A DNA stretch of 7,541 nucleotides from a bacterium (lineage in GTDB: Bacteria > Cyanobacteriota > Sericytochromatia > S15B-MN24 > VGJW01), in assembly GCA_021790035.1 (NCBI GenBank), contig JAJYIO010000110.1, forward strand, positions 1 to 7,541, written 5' to 3'. The position numbers and the translations under genes were made by a program. The notes beneath the pieces are model-generated. The model was not told the DNA's origin, did no database searches, and was given only the letters and a program-made list of their open reading frames with translations. Positions 1 to 7,103 of this stretch are shown piece by piece. How positions within the stretch are numbered: position 1 is the stretch's first letter; every line of letters starts with the position of its first letter.

Positions 1-212
1 CCGGGGGTGCTGCTGGTAACCTGGGACCCGCTGGCGCCCAGGCTGTACGGAGCGTTGAGGTCTATGGATGACGGACTGATGGCCAGGCTCGTGAGCGCAG
101 TGGCGGTCGTCGGCTGGGCACTCCCCTTGCTGTTGGAGGAGGTCGCCGGGCATCCGCCGAGTGCGATCAAGAGGCAGCTTGCGGCCACGGCCCGCAGGAA
201 TCCCTGCTTCAT
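1..212 (-). CDS. Putative lipoprotein, N-terminal part (3' end outside window)
   Basis: An open frame of 70 codons runs from an ATG at 212-210 off the left edge of the window. The product begins MKQGFLRAVAASCLLIALGGC: a charged n-region (K2, R7), a hydrophobic core and a lipobox L18-G19-G20-C21. It should therefore be exported by Sec, lipidated on Cys21 and anchored to a membrane. After the cysteine comes a Ser/Thr/Pro-rich linker, then a stretch (TSLAISPSSIDL) like the first strand of bacterial Ig-like (BIG2-type) domains; that resemblance is weak. A good ribosome binding site, AAGGGAAG, lies at about 216-223, 3 bases before the ATG. The opposite strand also has a short open frame here, but it lacks comparable start signals. 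The function of the mature protein cannot be read from this fragment. A gap of 229 bases with two hairpins separates it from the upstream glycine-zipper gene, so it probably has its own promoter. Confidence 0.8.
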   Translation of the reverse strand, partial: MKQGFLRAVAASCLLIALGGCPATSSNSKGSAQPTTATALTSLAISPSSIDLNAPYSLGASGSQVTSSTP

Positions 213-373
213 CTGCTTCCCTTTCTTCGCGTAGGACAAGATTCCACCATTCTGCTTCTGCAGTCAGGCGTTACATTGTCGCAGAGAACCGGGCAAGCGG
301 AAGGTCAACTGGGCAGAATACACAAATCTTAATCACGCTATACCAGAGGCCGGATCCGCCAAGATCCTTTGAC
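213..373. other. Intergenic region upstream of the lipoprotein gene
   Basis: This stretch is less G+C-rich than its surroundings and shows no convincing coding frame on either strand. It should hold the promoter of the minus-strand lipoprotein gene. On the minus strand I see A+T-rich pieces that could be -10 elements (TATAGC near 337-342 and TATTCT near 315-320), but none is paired with a convincing -35 at normal spacing, so no promoter is called. No tRNA-like or repeated structure was recognised. Confidence 0.4.
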
Positions 374-415
374 CGCGCATAGACGCGCGATCGGGGGCGT
401 TTTCACGCCCCCGAT
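374..415 (-). terminator. Tandem hairpins, probable terminator of the glycine-zipper gene
   Basis: Two adjacent inverted repeats lie 27 bases beyond the stop of the minus-strand gene at 442-1095. The first reached by that transcript has a perfect 10-bp stem (ATCGGGGGCG at 390-399 with CGCCCCCGAT at 406-415) and a 6-base loop. The second is a 5-bp CGCGC/GCGCG stem (374-378 with 385-389). Neither is followed by a run of U on either strand, so a classical intrinsic terminator is not proven. Position and stem strength still favour a 3'-end or transcript-stabilising role. Confidence 0.5.
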
Positions 416-441
416 TTCGGACGAAGGATTGTGTTAAGAAG

Positions 442-1095
442 CTAGGCCACAGATGCCGGTACGGCCTGGGAAGTGGTCGAAGCGGTGGTGCCGCCGAAGA
501 GCCCGGTCACGCCATTCTTGACCGCGGTGTAGAGACCGGTGCTCTGGAAGAACGCGGTGCCCAGGAAGGCTCCGGCCAGGCCGCCGACGACACCGAGGAT
601 GGTCAGAGGCAAGCCTGCCACTCCGAGCGCACCCGCCGCCGCCAGGGCGATGCCCGAGGCTGCCGCGCCGGTGAGGCCCGAGACGGCGCCATCGGTGGTG
701 TCGGCAGCCACGCCGCCGGCCGCCTGGCTGACCTGCTCCTTGCCGGTGATGACCTCGAACCCGTTCACGACCGTCGAGACGATGCCCGAGACCAGTGCGC
801 CGCTCGAGATACCGTGCCACAGGCCGCCGAAGACCTCGCCCATGCCGTGCATGAACCCGCCGCTGGCGACGGCCTTGCCGGCTCCTTCGACCACGGCTCC
901 AGGCGTCACGGGAGCCGGGGCCGGCCCGCCGTGCCCGAACATGTCCTTGATGCCCTGGGCGACCTCCGTGTTGTCGAAGATGTTCTTGGCGGTGTCCTCG
1001 ACGTCCTTGAACATGTTTCCGAAGAATCCACCACTGCTGGCAGCAGCCGAGGGGAGAGCGGGCCGCATGACCTGCAAGCTAGCACCACCAATCAT
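442..1095 (-). CDS. Gly/Ala-rich glycine-zipper protein, function unknown (217 aa)
   Basis: I do not recognise this protein. The N-terminal part (1-55) is mixed and includes a charged, probably helical piece with the string DVEDTAKNIF at 31-40. A Pro/Ala-rich spacer (57-66) follows, then a Gly-rich amphipathic section (67-118). A long hydrophobic Gly/Ala stretch spans about 139-184, with glycines recurring every 3-4 residues (G140, G143, G148, G155, G158, G161, G168, G171, G175, G179). This is the glycine-zipper pattern of membrane-inserting or self-assembling helices. The tail is Thr/Ser-rich, and there is no cysteine. No ordinary N-terminal signal peptide is visible, so it is either cytoplasmic or exported by another route. 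The start is supported by AGGAAG at about 1103-1108, 7 bases before the ATG. The gene is monocistronic in appearance, between hairpins at 374-415 and 1233-1264. Membrane-active peptide, structural protein and secreted effector are all possible. Confidence 0.75.
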   Translation of the reverse strand: MIGGASLQVMRPALPSAAASSGGFFGNMFKDVEDTAKNIFDNTEVAQGIKDMFGHGGPAPAPVTPGAVVEGAGKAVASGGFMHGMGEVFGGLWHGISSGALVSGIVSTVVNGFEVITGKEQVSQAAGGVAADTTDGAVSGLTGAAASGIALAAAGALGVAGLPLTILGVVGGLAGAFLGTAFFQSTGLYTAVKNGVTGLFGGTTASTTSQAVPASVA

Positions 1096-1232
1096 CGTTC
1101 GTCTTCCTTTCGTCCAGCGCGTTTCTTTACCGGTGCTCGTGATATCCGGAGTTCAGAAGCCGTTAAATCCTAAGCGACGGCTAGAATTGGACTAAGGAAT
1201 GGCTCAATCCTGGTTAAGAAGACGGAGATCAA
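1096..1232 (-). other. Intergenic region with the 5' region of the glycine-zipper gene
   Basis: This gap lies between the terminator-like hairpin of the transglycosylase gene and the start of the glycine-zipper gene. On the minus strand a weak promoter candidate, TTAGTC (1190-1195), 17 bases, TAGGAT (1167-1172), would give a leader of roughly 65 bases; both boxes differ from consensus at several positions. The ribosome binding site AGGAAG is at about 1103-1108. No operator-like inverted repeat was seen. Confidence 0.3.
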
Positions 1233-1264
1233 GGCCGGGCCTGCCTTTTGGGCAGCACCCGGCC
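1233..1264 (-). terminator. Hairpin terminator of the transglycosylase gene
   Basis: An interrupted stem is formed by GGCCGGG (1233-1239) with CCCGGCC (1258-1264) and by CTGCC (1241-1245) with GGCAG (1251-1255), around a 5-base loop, with a small internal bulge. It begins about 28 bases beyond the stop of the minus-strand gene at 1293-1862. The minus-strand sequence after it starts TTGATC, so there is no strong U run. Between stop and hairpin the minus strand has a run of six T. The total of 12 base pairs makes this the strongest hairpin I saw in the window. Confidence 0.6.
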
Positions 1265-1292
1265 GCACACCCACCCGAAAAAAGAAGCGTTC

Positions 1293-1862
1293 TCAGTACC
1301 CTACGTACGATCCACCCTGCGCCAGGCTCACGATTCCGGGGACGTTGGACAAGGAGCCATACCGGCTGATGGCGTAGCGGACGCCGGCGACGATGTTGTC
1401 GACGGGGTTGTAGATGTCGTCGTGGCCCGGAAGCTTGTAGGCGTCGAAGGTCGAACCGATCGTCTGCATCAGGCCCCGCGAGGGATCTCCCGCGGCGGCG
1501 TTGGAATCCCAGTTGTTGATGGCATTGGGATTGCCGCCCGATTCGTGCTCGATGATGGTCTCGATGTCGCTGGCGTCGAGCGCGCTGGCCGGAACCCCGC
1601 TGGCCTCGAGAACCTGGATTGCCTGCTGGACCCAGTCCTGGACGTTTCCGCTGACCGGTTCGTCGGGCAAGGACAGGGACGCTGACTGGCCCTGACTGCC
1701 GGAGATGGCGCCATCACCAGGGACGGAGAGCGCGGTTCCGGCGTCGATGAGGTTGGCGTTTTGAATCTGCGGATTCAGGTTCATGAGCTGGCTGATCGTC
1801 GTCCCGAAGCGGGAGGCCAGACTGGAGAGCGTGTCGCCCCAGCGGATGTCGATACTTCCCAT
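1293..1862 (-). CDS. LysM-domain lytic transglycosylase (SLT fold), 189 aa, no signal peptide
   Basis: This enzyme is predicted to cleave peptidoglycan between N-acetylmuramic acid and N-acetylglucosamine. Residues 4-48 form a LysM peptidoglycan-binding domain (GDTLSSLASRFG at 9-20, NPQIQNANLIDAG at 30-42). A short Ser-rich linker and a helical piece follow, then an SLT/goose-lysozyme-like catalytic domain (about 97-189). The likely catalytic residue is Glu107 in HESGGNPNAIN, followed by SRGLMQTI (128-135) and the end NVPGIVSLAQGGSYVGY. That C-terminal arrangement resembles SLT domains of phage tail tape-measure proteins and actinobacterial transglycosylases. An in-frame ATG at 1940 would add 26 residues. 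I chose 1862 because a near-perfect Shine-Dalgarno precedes it and LysM starts at once. Neither start gives a signal peptide or membrane anchor, which is odd for a wall enzyme. Export by a dedicated machine, or release by lysis, would have to be assumed. Confidence 0.9.
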   Translation of the reverse strand: MGSIDIRWGDTLSSLASRFGTTISQLMNLNPQIQNANLIDAGTALSVPGDGAISGSQGQSASLSLPDEPVSGNVQDWVQQAIQVLEASGVPASALDASDIETIIEHESGGNPNAINNWDSNAAAGDPSRGLMQTIGSTFDAYKLPGHDDIYNPVDNIVAGVRYAISRYGSLSNVPGIVSLAQGGSYVGY

Positions 1863-1865
1863 CAC

Positions 1866-1875
1866 CTTCTCCTCC
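1866..1875 (-). promoter_or_regulatory. Strong ribosome binding site fixing the transglycosylase start
   Basis: The minus strand reads GGAGGAGAAG here. Its GGAGG core (1871-1875) is 8 bases before the ATG at 1862-1860. This decides for the 189-residue product over the longer frame beginning at 1940. Confidence 0.8.
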
Positions 1876-2047
1876 GACGCGAGCACCTGCTCTGGCTCAT
1901 GTATGGCCCACCCAAAGGCCCCTTGTGTCGGGAAAAACAACCATTTAAAGGAAGCCCAAAGACGTTAAAAAGTCCGCCGGGGGGACTCACGCCGGGATGG
2001 CGCGTGACGCTCGGCACCGCTCCCTGTCAGGAAAGCAGCCAGAATGG
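1876..2047. other. Divergent intergenic region between two LysM genes
   Basis: This gap must hold the promoters of the minus-strand transglycosylase gene and the plus-strand LysM gene. On the plus strand, TTGTGT (1923-1928), 16 bases, TTAAAG (1945-1950) is a possible promoter for the LysM gene. On the minus strand TTTAAC, about 16 bases and TAAATG (near 1945-1970) could serve the transglycosylase gene. Both are weak matches, and the overlapping A+T-rich piece at 1930-1971 is the only good melting region. AGGAAAG at 2029-2035 is the only purine-rich candidate ribosome binding site before the chosen LysM start. Confidence 0.35.
1967..1987 (-). terminator. Small hairpin plus U tract on the minus strand (possible terminator or attenuator)
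   Basis: On the minus strand AGTCC (1987-1983), a 7-base loop and GGACT (1975-1971) are followed directly by TTTT (1970-1967). That is intrinsic-terminator geometry, but with only 5 bp of stem. It lies upstream of the transglycosylase gene, with no minus-strand gene just before it. It could block antisense transcription coming back through the LysM and methyltransferase genes, act as a leader attenuator, or be chance. Confidence 0.35.
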
Positions 2048-2578
2048 ATGCGATTTTCGTTGCAAGCAGGTGCATTGACCTTGGGAACTCGTGACGGAAG
2101 GGCGACACGGCGGCTCGCCACCCTGGCGGCCGTGATGATTCTGGGCCTCGGGACCGCAGCCTGGGCCCGACCGGACCCGATGACCGCTTACCGCGTCGAA
2201 CCGGGTGACACGCTGTACTCGATCGCAGCGCGGGAACTCGGCGCCGGGACGCGCTGGACCGAGATCGCCCAGCTCAACAGCCTGGCCAGCAATGCGGGGA
2301 TCCGGCCGGGCCAGATCCTGCGCTTGCCCGGGCCTGCCGGAGCGTCTCCGGAGGCGGCACCCGATCCGGCGAACCCGCAATCGCAGGCCAGCGATCGCCT
2401 CCTGACGTCCTTCGGCGGGCGGCAGGGCGAAAGGGCAAGCAGGCCCGAAACCGGCTTCACGACCCCGCGGCGATACCGGGGCGTCGAGATCGTGCCGCGT
2501 GGCCACGTGATCCTGGTCCTCCCAGCCCCGGGCCAGGGTCGCCACGCGCGGCACCGGCGCGCTCGCGAGGAAAGATAG
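2048..2578 (+). CDS. Exported LysM-domain protein (176 aa)
   Basis: A signal peptide is followed by one LysM domain, so the product should bind peptidoglycan outside the cytoplasm. The hydrophobic core after R21-R22 (LATLAAVMILGLG) ends in a likely cleavage site AWA|RP at about residue 40. LysM spans 47-93, with key pieces YRVEPGDTLYSIA and GIRPGQILRLP. The rest is a Pro/Ala-rich linker (96-115) and an Arg-rich tail with no recognised domain; many LysM proteins carry a hydrolase there. Codon third positions stay G/C-rich right to the TAG, so the tail is truly coding. Start choice: ATG 2048 has AGGAAAG upstream at a rather long 12 bases. ATG 1997 and TTG 2075 or 2081 are in-frame alternatives, and the shortest would place the signal peptide nearer the N-terminus. 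The stop is followed in the same frame, with no gap, by methyltransferase-like sequence, so the C-terminus may be a junction rather than the original end. Confidence 0.8.
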   Translation: MRFSLQAGALTLGTRDGRATRRLATLAAVMILGLGTAAWARPDPMTAYRVEPGDTLYSIAARELGAGTRWTEIAQLNSLASNAGIRPGQILRLPGPAGASPEAAPDPANPQSQASDRLLTSFGGRQGERASRPETGFTTPRRYRGVEIVPRGHVILVLPAPGQGRHARHRRAREER

Positions 2579-2629
2579 ATCCGAGTCGGGAGCCCAGAAC
2601 GCCTGGCCGCCCACTACACGGCCGACGAC
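2576..2629 (+). other. In-frame TAG and start-less methyltransferase homology
   Basis: The LysM stop codon TAG (2576-2578) is in the same reading frame as the methyltransferase gene. The 17 codons between it and the first possible start (GTG 2630) translate as IRVGSPERLAAHYTADD. The HYTADD part, with the following VTAYLAARTL, matches the conserved motif (G-x-YYT-x-ED-I-x-x-Y-I-x-x-NT) of large Eco57I-type methyltransferases. There is no ATG, GTG or TTG in these codons. So part of the conserved domain lies outside any conventional gene model. Confidence 0.7.
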
Positions 2630-4525
2630 GTGACGGCGTACCTGGCGGCCCGGACCCTCGTGCCGCTGGTCCTTGACCGACTGCTGGCGCTGGAGGCCGT
2701 ACGCGTGCCCCTTCTCGCCCGCATGCGACGGCAGCCGGCTCGGTACGTGCCGGCCTCTCTCCGGCATGGTGTGCGCCGGCCCTGGCCCGAAAACTGCGAG
2801 CTGTCGGCCGCCGCCGACGCGGACGCGGGGTTGCCGGCCGAGACCTGGATGGAGGTTCTGGCGCGCCGCCAGGCCTTTAACCGGGTCGCCGGCCTCCTCG
2901 CGGCGGGGGAGATCCAGGACAGCTCCGACATGCTCACGGCCAATCTGGACCTCCGGTGCATCGCCCGGGACGCCATCGCGCTGCTGGATGAGTCGAAGGC
3001 CGAGCCCCTGCTCCAGGCGACGAGCGGACTGCGGGTCCTCGACCCGACCTGCGGGAACGGCCAGTTCCTCGTGGCCGCATTCGACGTCTTGCTGGAGCTC
3101 GAGGCCGCGCTGGGAATGCGCCTGGGTTCGCCCGGCCCTTCGCGAACCGAGGTCGCGAAAGCCATCGTCGAGCGACAGCTCTTCGGGGTGGACCTTTCGG
3201 AACGGACCGTGACCATCTGCCAGGAGCGGCTCTGCGACCGCGCCCGACAGGAGGGGGCGAGGCGGGTGGAAGCTCCCGGGGTCCGGCATGGCAATGCGGT
3301 GGTGGGCTTCGACTGGGCCGTGGAATTCCCGGAGGCAACGAGCGCCGGTGGATTCCAGGCGATCCTCGGCAATCCCCCCTACCTGGCGACCCATAGCCTG
3401 GACTATGAGCCCGAGGGGCCCCATTTCCACGTGAACGTCTACGGCCACGTCCTGGATGCCGCCCTGGCGCTCTGCCATCTTGAAGGGGCGATCGGAATGG
3501 TGGTGCCGCTGTCTCTTTGCTTCGGACGCGAGCAAGAAGAGCTGCGCCAGAGCCTGATCGCCTTCGGGGACGGGTGGTTTGCCTCGTTCGACAACATTCC
3601 CGCACCCCTCTTTGCCGGGATCAGCCAGCGGTGCACGATCTGGCTGGGGAGGCGGCGACCGGCGCCGGTAGAACCGCCCGGCTCCGTCGGAAGGCGCTTC
3701 GTGACCGGGCTCCGGCGCTGGCGCGCCCCGTTCCGACCGCACCTGCTGGCCACGCTGTCCTACACGCAGCTGGAGGACTCGGCGCGAGGCCAGCGCGAGC
3801 CTTCTGGCGTCTCGACCGTCCCCCCGGCGGAGCTGCCGCGGATCGCCGGCGAACACCAGCGGGTCCTCCTGGCCGCGCTGACACGCGCCAGCCACGGGCC
3901 TGCCGGGATCCGGAAGGGTTCGGTGGCTGGCGCGAAGCGGAATCCGGAGCAAGGGGCCGACAGGGACCGGGCGAGGTTGGGCTACTCGCAGACGGGCCGC
4001 AACTTCCTGTCGGTCTTCCGCACGGATCCCCCGTGCTTCGACGCCGCGACGCTCGAGCCGGTCCCCCCCACCAAGATCGCCAGCTTGCAGTTCGAGACCG
4101 AGGAGCGGGCGGATGCGGCCCTGGCCGCGCTGTGCGGCGATGTCTTCTTCTGGTACTGGCTGGCTCGGGGCGACGGCTTCGACCTCGCAGGCTGGCTCGT
4201 CGACGACTTCGTGTCGATCCTCGAGACCCTGCCCGGCCAATCGGTCGCGGAGCTGGCTCGGCTCGGACGGATCCTCCATGCTCGCCGTGCCGAGGCCTTG
4301 GTGTTCAAGAAGAACGCCGGGCGCTACGTCGGGAACTACAACTGGCGCAAGCTGGGCGAGCTCTGTCGCCAGGGCGACCGGACGTTGCTGGCGAGCCTGG
4401 GCCTGACGGCAAAAGTCCAGGAGATGCTTCATCGGGACGTCCAGCGCACCCTCGCCGTGAACGCGTTTGCCGGGGAGAAGGGGATCCCGCCCGAGCTGCG
4501 GAGACGTGCGGCCGAAGCGCTCTGA
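2630..4525 (+). CDS. DNA N6-adenine methyltransferase, Eco57I/type IIG-like, probably lacking its N-terminus
   Basis: It should transfer a methyl group from S-adenosylmethionine to adenine in a specific DNA sequence. Numbered from the GTG at 2630: a helical region with family signatures (P36-ARY, RHG 45-47, LPAETW 68-73, LTANLDLR 102-109); SAM-binding motif I LDPTCGNGQF (137-146); an acidic motif II around GVDL (D188); GNAVVGFDW (221-229); the catalytic motif NPPY (248-251); then a C-terminal specificity half with FFWYWLARGDGFDL (506-519) and KKNAGRYVGNYNW (560-572). Relatives, as I recall them, are about 1,000 residues or more, with several hundred residues (often a PD-(D/E)XK nuclease and helices) before the YYT motif. 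Here that region is absent and the motif itself lies upstream of the first start. No ribosome binding site precedes GTG 2630. No restriction, BREX or other defence gene is adjacent. It is either a 5'-truncated relic, a readthrough product of the LysM frame, or an orphan enzyme with an unusual start. Confidence 0.75.
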   Translation: MTAYLAARTLVPLVLDRLLALEAVRVPLLARMRRQPARYVPASLRHGVRRPWPENCELSAAADADAGLPAETWMEVLARRQAFNRVAGLLAAGEIQDSSDMLTANLDLRCIARDAIALLDESKAEPLLQATSGLRVLDPTCGNGQFLVAAFDVLLELEAALGMRLGSPGPSRTEVAKAIVERQLFGVDLSERTVTICQERLCDRARQEGARRVEAPGVRHGNAVVGFDWAVEFPEATSAGGFQAILGNPPYLATHSLDYEPEGPHFHVNVYGHVLDAALALCHLEGAIGMVVPLSLCFGREQEELRQSLIAFGDGWFASFDNIPAPLFAGISQRCTIWLGRRRPAPVEPPGSVGRRFVTGLRRWRAPFRPHLLATLSYTQLEDSARGQREPSGVSTVPPAELPRIAGEHQRVLLAALTRASHGPAGIRKGSVAGAKRNPEQGADRDRARLGYSQTGRNFLSVFRTDPPCFDAATLEPVPPTKIASLQFETEERADAALAALCGDVFFWYWLARGDGFDLAGWLVDDFVSILETLPGQSVAELARLGRILHARRAEALVFKKNAGRYVGNYNWRKLGELCRQGDRTLLASLGLTAKVQEMLHRDVQRTLAVNAFAGEKGIPPELRRRAAEAL

Positions 4526-4553
4526 CGCGCATCGGCACCGAGGGGAGCGCTTC
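4514..4553. terminator. Inverted repeat spanning two convergent stop codons, possible bidirectional terminator
   Basis: GAAGCGCTC (4514-4522) and GAGCGCTTC (4545-4553) form a perfect 9-bp stem with a 22-base loop. The left arm is the last three codons of the methyltransferase gene, and the right arm overlaps the stop of the minus-strand TolC gene. The two genes have only 26 bases between them, so this is the natural place for a shared terminator. There is no U run on either side and the loop is long, which weakens the call. Confidence 0.4.
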
Positions 4554-5873
4554 AGGCCGGGCGGCCGAGGGCCTTGAGGAGCTGGGCACGCGCGTCGTCT
4601 AGCTGCACCATTTCCTGGATCTGCTGGCCCTCGGCCGTGGCAAGTTGCTGCTGGGCATCATCGAGCTCGATGACGCTGCCGAGTCCCACCGCATAACGCC
4701 CCTCGGCCAGCTTGAGGCTGATGCGGGCCTCCTGGACCGCCGTTCCCGCGGCGGACACGCCATCTCGGGCCCCGCGGATGGCCAGCGCCGCCTGCGTGAC
4801 GTCCAGGCGAATCTGCTGGTCCAGGACCTCGCGCTGGCCCGTGAGGGCATCGAACTGCGCGTGCAGTTCCTGGAGCCTGGCGAGCTTGTCGCCTCCCGAG
4901 ACGAGAGGCCAGTTCATCGTGACGCCGGCCTGCCAGTCGTTGGATTCGGGGACCTGGCTCTGGGCCTCTGCCGAGACACCGGCAACGGCCGAGATCTGAG
5001 GCGCCCACGCCAGCTCGGCGGCCTGCTCGGAGAGCTGCGCGGACCGGATCTGATCGTCGAGAGAGCGGCGGTCCGGCCGAGCGGCCATGGCCTCGGTGAC
5101 CAGGCGCTCGATCGGCAGTCCCTCGCCGGCCACCGCCGGCAGCAAGGGATCGACGACCGCGAAATCGCCGAGCTGCGGCATCCCGATGGCCTGGATCAGC
5201 TGGGCCCTGGCGATCGCGTAGGTATCCTCGGCGTTGATCGCCTGCACTCGCGCCGAGGCCACGCCGGCCTCGACCTGGGCGAGATCGCTGGGCGGCCTCG
5301 TCCCGATCTTGACCGCCGCCTGGACCTGGCGCTCGTGAGCCACCTGATCGGAAAGACTCTCGCTGGCCACGGCAACCTGGCGCTTGTCTCCCCAGGCGGC
5401 GAAGTAAGCTTGCCGTACGGCGAGGTCGTCCCCGAGTCGAGTCGCATCGAGGGTGTCGCTCTCCACGTCCACCTGCGCGCCGGCCGCTGCCACGGTGCTC
5501 CGGCCCGCCCCGAAGTCCCAGATCACCTGCGAAGCCGTCAAGCCAAAGTTGCCGGTGCCAAAATCCCCGAGGGGCGCCGCACCCTGGCCCCTCGAGGCTG
5601 CGGGCGCGAGGGCCTGGCTCTGACCCAGATCCGCGTGATGCTCGGCGCTGACCGAACCCGATATCTGGGGCAGGAGCGGGGCCAGAGCCTCTCGCTGGCG
5701 GGCCTGTGCAGCGCGGACGTTGGCGCTGGCCTCTGCGAGCGAAGGCTGATGGGCGCGCTCCATGGCCAGCGCGGCGTCGAGCGTGAGGACCTGTACCGGT
5801 GCCGATCTGGAAGCGATCCGGTCCGACCCGGACGGGAGCCAAAGTGCGAGGTGAGCTGCAGCCAGGAGCGGAA

Positions 5874-5877
<4 letters not shown>
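4552..5877 (-). CDS. TolC-family outer-membrane efflux protein (441 aa)
   Basis: This is the outer-membrane channel of a tripartite exporter. The N-terminus MIPLLAAAHLALWLPSG looks like a short Sec signal peptide with no basic n-region. Two outer-membrane-efflux (OEP) repeats follow. The first starts at about residue 30 (VLTLDAALAMERAHQPSLAEA) and continues through SANVRAAQARQREALAPLLPQISGS. The second starts near GLPIERLVTEAMAARPDRR and continues through AELAWAPQISAVAGVSAEA, a WPLVSGGDKLARL strand turn, and the helical end with EGRYAVGLGSVIELDDAQQQL. These Ala/Gln-rich heptad-like helices and the AEGRYAVGLGSVIEL motif are typical of the family, and the length is normal. The start ATG at 5877 overlaps the permease stop by 4 bases (ATGA), which implies translational coupling. 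The open frame extends far upstream of this ATG, but there it is only a shadow of the permease gene. Confidence 0.93.

Positions 5878-7099
<1,222 letters not shown>

Positions 7100-7103
<4 letters not shown>

Noticed and set aside
7..234. 75-codon plus-strand frame at the left edge
   Set aside because: The minus strand has a lipoprotein signal peptide, lipobox and ribosome binding site over the same bases. The plus-strand product shows no comparable features.
539..1195. 218-codon plus-strand frame overlapping the glycine-zipper gene
   Set aside because: It is a Pro/Ala/Met-rich translation typical of an antisense shadow, while the minus strand has a good ribosome binding site and a coherent hydrophobic pattern.
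213..2047. tRNA genes, small RNA genes or CRISPR repeats in the intergenic gaps
   Set aside because: No T-loop-like sequence, cloverleaf pairing or regularly spaced repeats were found; the hairpins present fit 3' ends of the neighbouring genes.
2400..2629. Possible frameshifted upstream part of the methyltransferase in the other two plus-strand frames
   Set aside because: Neither alternative frame gives methyltransferase-like sequence, and codon third positions favour the LysM frame up to the TAG. A simple frameshift does not restore the missing N-terminus.
2560..2630. Mobile-element boundary or target-site duplication at the LysM-methyltransferase junction
   Set aside because: I found no terminal inverted repeats, direct repeats or transposase remnants near the junction.
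2027..4432. 801-codon open frame on the minus strand opposite the LysM and methyltransferase genes
   Set aside because: It is rich in Arg, Gly and Pro, has no recognisable domain, and lies opposite a frame with clear LysM and methyltransferase motifs. Long antisense frames are expected in G+C-rich DNA.
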